64,000 nucleotides of DNA. Source: Petaurus breviceps papuanus. Lineage: Eukaryota > Chordata > Mammalia > Diprotodontia > Petauridae. A program made the translations under genes and the position numbers. How positions within the stretch are numbered: position 1 is the first letter of the stretch; each line of letters begins with the position of its first letter. The stretch lies in contig JAMXIF010000058.1 of the NCBI GenBank assembly GCA_028583685.1, forward strand, positions 18,896,341 through 18,960,340. Direction: 5' to 3'. The notes beneath the pieces are model-generated. The model had not been told where the DNA came from, searched no databases, and worked only from the letters and a program-made list of their open reading frames with translations. This document shows, piece after piece, positions 40,901-52,900 of this stretch.

Positions 40901-43900
40901 AGTTTTTGTGTTAAATGTCAGAGGTTGGATTTGAACTCAGGTCCTCCTGACTCCAGGGCCGGTGCTCTATTCACTGCACCACCTAGCTGCCCCAGAACCT
41001 TAAATTTCCAAAGATGAAGGGATGAAGAGGAAGAATGTGAACCTGGTGCTAAAATTATTTAGGAATCTGGAATTGAATACATACTGAAAAATTAAATGGA
41101 AATTTTTTAAAAAAAGTATTAGCAGTATTTTAATTAGAGAAGGAACATTTATATTGTAGAATTTATAGATGACAAGAAGTTGTTTAATTCTTATTTTCTT
41201 GGTATTTCAGACTATTCCTTAAATTTTCTGTTGAATTTTGTTGTCATTAATTTTTTGTGATGATGAGTATTTCTGAAAATTTCCTCAGAACACTTTTAAA
41301 ATAGACCCTTACAATCAATTTCATCTCAGTTTACTTTTTGTATACCCTTAGTATTTTCATCTGATATAATTTCTTCTCATATCATGAGCACTTAATGTTC
41401 AAATTCCCTAAAACATCTATTTCAAAGGTCTATCAAGGGTATATAAATATTAGAAATCTGATAGTATTTTTCATTTGTTGATTATAAAATTATTATTTTG
41501 AAAAAATTTCCATGTGTATTTTGTAGGAGTGCTAAGTGAACTAGATGTTGATGTAACCGAAGGGTCTCTGATGGAGCTACAGGGTCATATAGGGCGATTT
41601 CAGGTAATTCACTTTGTTTCTTTAGCAATAATTGTGCCTTAGATAAACCTCTTTGGCTACAGTACTGCTATTGTTCAAAACTTTCACTTTGTTTCTTTTA
41701 AATGCCGTATTTCTTTTGGAGAAACGTGTGAAGTCTGTTCCACATCCCACTCCCATGTTCTAAGTTACCATGTCATTTTTATGTGATTATATCATCTTAA
41801 AAGTGACCTTGGATATGTATCACAACTCTAAAGTAAGAGCCAGAGAATGGACACTATGTTAATTTCATTATTCTAGTTGCTTTTATATTCAGATCCATTA
41901 GAAAGAAGACTGAAGTGTTAATATTGGCCACTTCACCTTGTCAGACCTCATAGTGTGGCCTATCTTCATTCATTTGAAGAAAAATGAATGTTCTTTTTAA
42001 TACTCTTTTTAAAAGCATTGTTATCGCTTCCCAATGATTCTACTTCCTTCCAGACAGAACCTTTCCTTATGATGAAGAAATGTAGTTAAGCATATCTAAC
42101 AACCATGAGACTGGCAAAATTGACAAAAAGGGAAAATGACAATCTAGAGGGGCTGTGGGCAAACAGGCAAATTCATATAATATTGATGGAGCTGTGAACT
42201 GGTCCATTCTTTTTTTTTTCTTTTTGGGGAAGGTAGGGCAGTTGGGGTTAAGTGAGTTGCTCAAGGTCACATGGCTAGTTTTTTGTGTCAAGTGTCTGAG
42301 GCCAGATTTGAACTCAGGTCCTCCTGACTCCAGGGCCTGTGCTCTATTCACTGTGCCACCTAGCCGCCCCAGAATTGGTGTATTCCTTTTTTTTTTTTTA
42401 AAAGCAATTGGGGTTAAGTAACTTGCTCAAGGTTACGCGGCCAGTTATTTCTGGGTGTGGTACTAAATAACAGAGCCTGGATTCGATCCTAGGTCATTCT
42501 GACTCTGGGGCCGGTGTTCTTACTCACTGCACCACCTGGCTGCCCCTAAGCAATTGGTGTTAAGTAACTTGCTCAAGGTTACACAGCCAGGTGTTTCTGG
42601 GTTATTGCTAAGTGTCTGAGCCAGGATTCGATCCCAGTTTGGGATGACTCTGGGGCCGGTGCTCTTACTCGCTGTGCTACCTGGCCGCCCTGAATTGGTG
42701 TATTCTTGAAAACAATTTGGAACTCTGTCCCAAAAGCCATTAAATTGTAACTTTTGACCTGGTGATACTACTCTTAGGAAGATACCTCAAAGATAGAGGA
42801 ATGAGGAGAAAGGGACCCATATGTGCAAAATATTTCTACTATCCCTTGTTGTGATGGCCAAAATTGGAAACTGAGAGGATATCCCACAGTTGGGCATGGC
42901 TGAACTTATGAGTGTTTTGGAATACTATTGTGGTATAAAAAGTGATGGAGGAGATGAAAGTTTCAGAGAAAGTTGGGGGAAAAAAAGGTATGAATTCAGA
43001 GTATAGTGAACTAGGTTTTTTGTTTTTTTTTTAGATATGGCCAGTTTGAAAATTTGTTTTGTTTTACTGTACATGTTTGCTTTTTTCAGTGGTAAGGGGA
43101 AGTGGGTGAGAGAGAATTCAGATCTTAATTTGAAAATAAAATAAAATTTAAATAAAAACTAGGAAAAATATAAACAAAACAGATACATTGGTGATATCTG
43201 ACAACAGCTGCTTTACTCCCCACTTAGGGTTTTATTGCCTTGTCAAGCTTCATTCCCTTTTAAAGAGATTGATGTCTCTGCCTTGTAAAATGTAGCTATG
43301 TCTTTTAAATCTAAACAAGCTATTGGTAAAACTAGTTTTCTATAAAATACTACTTTACAGCTATTCTTTACACTTCGGATTTGAGGATGTCCATCAGAAA
43401 CATATTTTTATACGTCTGATGTGTGTGGCTGATGATTTTTCTCTTTCTCTTCAAAATATTTGTAAAGCAAATATATCTGTACGATTGATTATATGATAGT
43501 TTGACTTTTATGCCTATATATCTCAAAATTCAGTCATTGAACATCCCTTTTTTCACTCAGATATAGTTTTTACTTAGGTAGCAATTTATTCCTACCCCCA
43601 GCATCTCATATATTTGCTAAATTAAAATGCACTTGTTATCAAAATGAAGGGGGGTCATTTGCTTTTAATGGGTCATTAGGTAAGTAGTAAGAAAGTTATA
43701 TAAATCTGTAAGAGTCACACATTAGGGCCTTAAATAAACATCTTAAAATTGAAACCCTCTCATTAATTTGGATAAAATAAGATGTGCATGTTACAATAGT
43801 AGTAATAATAATTATAGCTAGTACTTACATAGTACCTTTATGTATTATGCACTATTCAAAGCACTTTACAAACATTATCTCATTTCATCCTTACAATAAC

Positions 43901-46900
43901 TCTGTGAGGTAGGTGCTATTATTTTCCTGATTTTACAGTTGAGGAATCTGAGGCAAGCAGAGGTTAGGTGACTTGTAGGCTAGCCACATTGATAACCTGT
44001 GGTTAGAACTGTCTGGTCTTCTCCTCATCCCTCTCTCATCTGAACTATTGCAGTTGCCTCCTCATTAGTCTCTGCTTTGAATCTCTGTAATCTATCCTCT
44101 ACACAGCAGCCAAAATCTTTTTCCTTAAAGGGATCCCTGTCCTGCTCAATAAACCCAGTAGCTAGCTCTCATTGCCTCTGACATAAAATATAAATGTCTC
44201 TGGTTCTTAAAGCTATTCTCAATTGACCCTTCACTAGCTTTTCAGCCTCATTATGTATCATTCCCCTTCCCTCTCTAGCTAGTGCTCCAGTCAGTGCTAT
44301 CTCTCACACATGTACACATTTCTCCCTCCATCTCCCATCCTTGCTTTTTGCATTGGCTGTTCCTCATGCCTGAATTGCACTCCCTTTTCAACCCCACCTC
44401 CTTCAATATTCAACTCTAGTGCCCCCTTCTACATGGATCTTTTCCTAAACTACTGTGTATTACTTAATGATAAGTCAACTACAATTTTGTTACTTTTTTT
44501 TTAAGCGCCAATGCTTAGGACTACTAAGTCGCTTTGGTGGTTCAGACAGACTGCGACAATTTAAGTTTCAAGATGGCGTGGAGGGAGATCGAATGAACAA
44601 GAGAGATGAGATTGAACTGGCTATGCAACAGGTAAGAGGAATAAGGATTTTGGAATTATTCTTTAAATTTGAGAATCATATAATTTGAAATTGTTTTAGA
44701 AATTAAGTGGTGGCATTATTGTCCTTTGAGATTGGATTTCAGTGATATGTGTCTCAGTTTTGCCTACCATTCTTCCACTGTAGATTTGTGCCAATGTCAT
44801 GGAATATTGCCAGTCACTCATGTTACAGAGTTCTCCGACATTTCAGCATGCAGTGTGTCTCTTCACCCCTAGCCTTTCTGAAACCATTAACAGAGATGGA
44901 CCACGACAAGGTGGGAATTATTACTCTATTTTCTAAGTCTGGAAACATGAGTTTGTCATTTAAGTGATTATAACAAAGTTTTGTTTTAATTTTAATGAGT
45001 GAGATAAATATTCTAAGTACATCCCTTACTGAGACAATACTGAAGTAATCATAAATATAATTGTTTTTTAATTATTAATTATTATTAAATTTAATTTGAG
45101 TGGATGAATTAGAATAAAAAGGGAAAAACAACAGTCCTGGGCCTGCAGATTCTAGGGTGGGATAAAGTTATCCTACCTAAGGGATACTGGCAAGATTTTT
45201 CTTTTTCTTTTTTTTCTTTTTGGAGAGAATTGGGGTTAAGTGATTTGCCCAAGGTCACACAGCTAGTTTTTGTGTTAAGCGTCTGAGGCCAAATTTGAAC
45301 TCAGGTCCTCCTGAATCCAAGGCTGGTGCTCTATTTACTGCCCCACCTAGCCGCCCCATATTGGTAAGATTTTTAAAAGGTATTAGAATCAGGGGAAGGT
45401 TGAACAGGTTAGGCCAGGGGTAGTGGGGCAGGGGTGATGGGAGCATACATGGGAATAGATGAAATTCATGGATTTCTTGGGTGCAGGATAAGGGCTGGCC
45501 CTTGGTTCAAGTGTCTTTGGAAAACACAGTTTCAGTTAGGAGTCACAGGTTGTACTTTGAGCCAGAAATTAAAGATAAGACTTTCCCAAAGATCTGAGAC
45601 AGATAGCTTGTGCTAGGGAGAAACATGTTCAAGCCATAAAAGCCATTCATGTGTTATACTAGATCCAGTTACTGAGTATTATTCTCAAAATTTTCTTAGC
45701 TTTTCATAATTTGTCCTCTCAGATTCTTTGTGGTGATTAAAATAAATGCTGTACTTGACTAAACATTTGACTGTCACTAAATATTTGACATGCTGGTGAC
45801 CCAAACTAGGATGTTTGAGGTGAGATGCAGGTTTGTGGGTTGGGTTAGGATGCTCTCTCAGAGGCTTCTCCAGAGGTCTTCCATTCATTAAGTTGTAGAA
45901 GAAAGATTCAGTAGCAATTCATGGAACTTTGTGTATGCAATTTTACCATGATGGCTAAAACATTTGGGTTTTTTCATCTGCATCAGCAAATATTTATAAT
46001 GCTAAGTCAGAATCTACTGAATGATATAATTCACACATTTGACAGGGAATTATTACACTGTTGAAATTCACTTTCCTATTCTTAAGCCATTTTTTTTTAA
46101 AGCAGTTGGGGTTAAGTAACTTGCTCAAGGTTACATGGCCAGTTATTTCTGGATGTGGTGCTAAGTATCAGAGCCTGGATTCAATCTCAGGTCATCCCGA
46201 CTCTGGGGCCGGTGCTGTTACTCACTGAGCCACCTGGCCGCCCCTTAAATAAATCCGCATTTTTTTTGTTTTTGCCTTTTGGAGGGCAATTGGGGTAAAG
46301 TAACTTGCCCAAGGTTACACGGCTAGTTTTTTTGTGTGGGTGTTAAGTGTCTGAGGCTGGAACCGAATTTGGTCCTCCTGACTCCAGAGCTGGCACTTTA
46401 CTCATTGTGCCACCTAGCCACCCCTCTTAAGCCATTTTCATCTTTCCCTATTATGTATAAATTGAGCTAAGTAGAATGAATAGGCAACTCACTGGTGACT
46501 GATAAGATCATTAACTATGCTATTATCCACTCATTCATTTGAAGCTCCTAGTTTTATTTGCATGTTTTAAAACTTGGATGAGATTTTAGCCGTGACTCTT
46601 CCATTAGTTAGCTGTGTGACCTTAGGCAAATCACATTCTCAGGGTCTCAGTTACCTTATTTATAACATGAAGGAATTGTAACGGATTATTTCTAAATTTC
46701 TGTGATTTGATTTAAAAAATCACATTAGAAGGTTGGAGAATTTTCCTATTTCCCTGTGGAAGATGCAGGTCACTCTACCTGAAATGAAAATACTGGTATT
46801 CTCTGACTGAGTTGGTGCCACAAGGTGAATTGCCTCATTCACCTCCTCCAGACACTTAACTTTAATGTTCTGTGGAACATTAAATTATTTGGAATTGATA

Positions 46901-49900
46901 TGTAATTTACTCGACTTGGTTTGGTAATTCTACATGCTTCTAGTTCACCCTAAGATCTTGTTTTCATCATTCTCATAGTAATGAGAGCAATACTTGCTGT
47001 TGTTACCTTATATTGAGGTTGGAACTGTACCTGTGATTTCTTTGGTATGGGAAACTCCCAGGTGAGGAAACTCCCTCCACCCATGTAAGCCAGCATCTTC
47101 TCTGATAGAGCACTTAGAGGTTAAGTGACTTTGTCAGGATCTCAAACAGGGATCATTATGTGTTACAGGACTTGAACCTAGGTCTTCCTGCTTTGAGACC
47201 AGCTCTTTTCCCATTGAGATTTTCTAGGCAGGTGTGAGGCAGTTTATTCTCTTAAAGGCACTGGGCAATAAATTTGAACAAATGGCTACTAGATAAATGG
47301 GTTACATGGGCTGATCTAATAATCTGAGCAAGAAAGTTTCCATTGGTGCAGTTGATTACCAGGACAAAACTTCCATTCATTTGTGTTTTTTACATACACA
47401 TAGAATTATGTATTAAAATAAACTAAGAACTACTTATTAATATTGGTGTGAAATGATAAAATATACATTTAGAGCCAGATTTGAATAAAACGGTTTACTT
47501 AAGAAACAAGAACTATGCTAAACACTAGGCATACAAATACAAAAGTGAAGACAGTCTCTGCTTCTCGAGGAGCTCACATTCTAATAGGGAGAGAGAAGAC
47601 ATTTTGAAGGATGATATTTTGGTTTGGAAAGGGAGTAGTGCCATAGGGAAGTAAATTGACAAACTATTTCCTGAAGTAGCAATAGAATTGATTTAATTCT
47701 GGTTCAGACCTGAAATGTTTCCTTACTGTTAACAATCTCTACTTAGTTTATCCTGTTTCTTTGCTCTAGGTCTAAGTAGAGTAAATGTCAATTGCCCTGA
47801 ATCTTTTCTTGTGGACAACACATTTATCAACTCTGGCTTCTGTTCAAAACAGCTTGGTACCAAAATCCTTTAATGGAGGTTTTTTTCTCCACTCTTTCAG
47901 AAGAAACCTTTCAAAGTCTGCTTATAATTTATCATAGGGAGAGAAATCATATTCCAGTTAGCATTCTCACTATTTCCTTTCTCTTTAATAATCCAATAAA
48001 TTCAATTCTTTCTCTCTTCATTGGCTAAAAACTGACTTTTTAATTATTAAAATGACAAGGACCCCATGAATAAATGTAGGCAGTAGTGAATCCCCTGTGA
48101 TTGCCTTTTTCCAAGAGGAAAGTAGTTGTTCCTAAAAGCCAACCCAAAGAGCTCAAAATAAGAATTTTTTCCTTTGTTACTTCAGGAGTTTTACAACCTA
48201 TCCTTTAATGGACTACTGTAACACAGATTACTTTTAGAGAGATTGTGCCTTTTTGTTCCTACACTTAACTCTCCAAATAACATTTAAATATATGGTAACA
48301 CAGTTTTAAAAGATTTATAAAAAGTGATTTCCTGTTGATTTTCCCCCTGTAGAATAGAAGTTTAACTGAAGGAAAACAAATTTTAATTTCAAGCAGTTAG
48401 TCTTTGGATACATGGTTTGAGGATTAATTTTCATTCTTCTTATCATTTTTGTTATGAGATATTTGTTCCTCTTCTTTGAAACCAGAAAATGAAATAGGAA
48501 TGATTTTGGATTAATATTAAATTTGGCAAGTGACAAAAATTGTCATCAGTTTCTCTATACTCAACCAGCAGAATTTTTCTTATATTGAAAACCAGTTAAA
48601 TTTGTAGATTATTAGTTATGTGATCCTGGGCAAGTCACTTAACCTGTTTGCCTCAGTTTCCTCAGCTGCATAATGAGACTAATAACTTCACAAGGTTGTT
48701 GTGAGGATCAAATGTGATAATATATATGAAGTTGTTAGTACAGTGCCTGGCACATAGTAGGCACTATATAAATGCTTATTCCTTCTCTTAAGGAGAACCC
48801 CTATCTTGATGTAATTCAATTTAACAGATTTATTTTGTTTTGTTTTTTCCCTAACTCGCTCCATTAAATATTTACTTCCAAGTTGGATAAAATGAAACTT
48901 ACATGTTTTATATCATTGGTAGCTTTTTACCTGTCCTTGTACAGGATTTATTGCTTATTGGGAACAAAAGGGCCTTTCTCTCCCTCTCCAAAATAAGTAA
49001 TCCAAGCTGAAATTGAAGAATAACTTTAAGATCATAATATAATAAGCAGAATGATAAAAATAAAACTAGAAATGAACCCAGCACAAATAGATTCCTAGAA
49101 CTCTAGATTCCTAGAGTTTTGAAAGATTTCTCAGACAACATCTAGTCTAATATGCAACATTCCAGACCAGTGGTAATCTAGTTATAACTTGAAGACCATT
49201 GATATAGAAAACTCAGTGCCTTTTATATTGATACTAAATTTTCCTCTATGTAACTTTTATCTATTGCTCCTATTTTTACCCTCCAGAGCCAATGGAAAGC
49301 AAATATAATTCCTCTTTTACAGGGCAGTATTTCAAATACTTGAAGATAACTTTTGTACTCCCAGTGTTATCTTCTCTCATATGTCATCTCTAGTTCCTTC
49401 ATTTAGTCCTCATAAAGGAGAATATTATGGTAGAATGGAAAGACTTGGAGTCAGGAAGGATAAGATTTGATGCCTGCTCTAATTCTTATTAGCTGTGCGA
49501 TCACAGACAAGTCATTTTACATTCCTGAACCTCAGTCTCCTCATCTTTAAAATGAGTACAGTAATGCCTATAGTACCTTTGCTTTAAGGATTGTTGTGAG
49601 GATCAAATGAGATATTGTAAGTTGTTCTGAAAAATTAAGTGCTATATAAATATCAGCTTTATTATGATATAACATGGTTGCCCCTCTTTAATTGTTTTTA
49701 GTGATACAAGGAAGCATATTTTCAGTGGGAATATAGTAGCTATGAAGTCTTTTTAATATGGCATCTCTACTTCAGGTTTGATGGGTATTCCATGTATTAA
49801 AATTGGTCATTATAGATGTTGATTAATGTGCTGATATAACTGTGGGTTAAATATTCTCCTATTTTGTCATTTCTTCTTAGACACTCAAGCTCCAGTGGTC

Positions 49901-52900
49901 CCATATTGGCGTCTGCCTGGCTTGGGCATTATTGTGTACTTGCTGAAACAAAGTGCTAATGATTTCTTCACTTATTATGACAGTCATCGACAGAATGTCA
50001 ACAAACTACAGAATGTAGAACAGCTTCCCCCAGATGAGATAAAAGAGGTGTGTACTCTATAATAAACTTCCTAGCCTTATTGAGAAAAAATGTTTTCTTG
50101 ATGAAGAAAAGGGGTATTGTTCTTTTTTTTTTTTTGCCTTTTGGAGGGCAGTTGGGGTTAAGTAACTTGCCCAAGGTTACACGGCTAGTTTTTTTGTGTT
50201 AAGTGTCTGAGGCTGGAACCAAACTCAGGTCCTCCTGACTCTGGGCTGGCACTTTACTCACTGTGCCACCTATCAGCCCCCAGGGGTATTGTTCTTAAAG
50301 ATACCGGAACAAAGAGGAGACATAAAGAAAGAGTGATGATACTGGTTCTGGTGTGCAGCTTATGGAATCAGGCTCTGATAATTATGGTTATATCTTGTAA
50401 AACTAACAATTCTTTAGTCACCTGTGATGTGGGAAACACCTTATCATGGGACCCACCTGTCAGTCTATGGGAAAATTTACTTTTGAGTAAATACTTGATT
50501 ATAGTCTAAAATCTGTGCTGAAAAAATTAGGATTTTTAGGTAGCTGCCTTTCCTTTAAAGATGATTTCTTTTTAGGTAAGCTTTCAATGTGCCTTTATCA
50601 TTGTCATTAAAGTGCTTACAGTCTAAATAGAATAGCCTATGAAAATGTGCATTTTGCTCATGGGTTCTCTTTTTCCTTTCTGCAAAAGGTGTTAATCGTT
50701 AAACATCATCTTATAATGATTGTTAGAGAAAATAATTTACTCATCTAGCAAATATATACTGCATGCCTGTTTATATGTGGCATTAGGTCTAATGGACAAT
50801 ATAAAGAAGTCTGACAGGGCCCCGAGTCCCTGATGTGTATGCATAGAAAGTAAAATAGTACTATAAGGCATTATAATTTATTAATAATAATAATGATGAC
50901 AATGATGATAGTTATATATGTATGTGTATATATTATATATAGATAAGGCAGTTAAGAATAGATACATGTATGTATAGGGAAAGAGATGGATAAGGCAATT
51001 AAGAACCTTAGAGTAGTCATCATGGTAGTTGTAGCAGTAGTGTTGCTGCTACTACTACTGTGATAATGAAGATGACTACTCCTACTCCTACTACTACTAA
51101 AGTTGAACTTTGAAATTGGTCTTCAGAAGACGCAGAACTTGTTATGGCCATCAAAGTAGGATTACTTACTATTGGTGCAAGGACTGAGACCAAAAGTAGT
51201 GTTGTGTAGGATTAGTCATTGTAGAAAATTTCTTAGGACCAAAACACAATTATATACATTCTACCTCAGCTTATATAGTTGAGGTAGATAATAACTTAGT
51301 TCTCACTATCACTTGAAATTGTTACACTTTTAAGGTTGTGAATAGTGAGATTTTCCTTCCTGACCGTCATTGCCCATCTTTATGCTTTCCGTATAGTCAA
51401 ACTTTCTGAACTTTAGGTCCATTCAGTAAACATTTAAGTGTCTGCTTTGTGCAGTCTGCCGGTAGACACTAATGAAACTGGTTTACATTTGAAGAATTAA
51501 CCTCATTATAAGGGCCATTATATAAACTTATTCTAAGTTTGAGTACTACTTTGTAGTCTATAGAAATGTCAATAGAAACTAGATTACTAGAGCTCTGAAC
51601 TTTAAGAATTAGTTAAAACTAACAATTCAATTTCAGGAACAGTATTTCCTCTTTATACTTTTGAAGGTTTTGTGATGTTATCTTGCTTTGCTCATTCCTT
51701 TAGTTGAGCTACTTAGCCCTTTTTACTCAGGGTATTAGTCTGAATTAGTCTTCTAATCAGTCAGTGATCAGTAATTTATCAGGTTTATCAAACAGTTTTG
51801 ATATACTAAAAGCTTTCAAATGAGTAGATTTGCTTATGTGCTTCAATGGATCTGTGATCTCATCAGTATGAATATTCTTTCATTATCAGTATAGGATAGA
51901 TGCTTGTATCTGTTAAATTAACAAGCTGTGAACAGAACATTCAGTACCTTTGCAAAGTCCTAATTTGTTCATTGTTATTGGAAATGAGATGGTTTCCAGA
52001 TATAGTTCCTGATCCACTAGACATTGAAGCAGCCCCTCTTGGTAACTAAGGTTTGAATATGTCAGTCCTTAGCTTTTGTGTACTGTCCATTTATAGGTAA
52101 AGAGAAAGGTGACTCAACAAGCTATATATTAATTACCAGGAAATGTCTGGGAAGAAATCAGTAAATTCAAGTGGTGGAAAAAGTGAAAACAAACAACAAA
52201 ACCCAGTTAGAATTACTTTAGATATAAAGTTAAAGTGTTAGAATAGTTTGAAGTTGGTGAAAAGCAGAGACAGATTGTCAGCACTAAAGAAAGGGCTGCT
52301 GTCCCCACACCTGGTGATACTAGTGACCATATTGCTTAAGTCTTTGATACTGTCTTTTGATTGTAGCATTTTAGTGCCTTGCTATGAAAACTGAGTATGC
52401 TATGAAAATCTGCCAGATCTGTATTATATTCTTCATGATGCATCCCTTTCTTTGCAGTTGTGCCAATCAGTGATGCCAGCTGGAGTCGATAAAATCTCTA
52501 CTTCCCAGAAGTACATTTTGGCAAGACGGCGTTTGGTGAAGTTGATCAACAATCGAGCCAAATTGCTTTCCCTTTGTTCTTGTATCCTTAAATAATAGCA
52601 GTACTTGGAAAGTGAAAACCTATTGCGATCTACTGAAAACTATAGCATGTTTATTTATTTCTCTTTATTTATTTATTTATTTATTCATTCATTCATTTAT
52701 TCATTCATTCATCCATCCATCCATCCATCCATCCATCCATCCATCCATTCATTCATTTATTTATTTATTTATTTATTTATTCTCTTACCAGACAACACAA
52801 AAACTTATTGAATTGAAGGTGATTTGGGTTTTTTTTTTAATCCTGATCTGTTCTCTATGTGAGAGACATTATGGTATAGTGGATAGTACACTGAACTTGC

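Larger units (their letters stand above)
42070..43165 (+). repeat. L1 3' end fragment, sense, split by two SINE insertions
   Basis: 42080-42206 (atgagactggcaaaattgac, ctgtgaactggtccattc) and 42706-43165 (tggaactctgtcccaaaagc, ggaatactattgtggtataa, then the A-rich end) are two halves of one L1 3' region in the same orientation as the gene. Confidence 0.8.

Noticed and set aside
52683-52760. Regularly spaced short repeats as a possible CRISPR-like array
   Set aside because: They are 4-bp simple repeats without spacers, and the DNA is mammalian.
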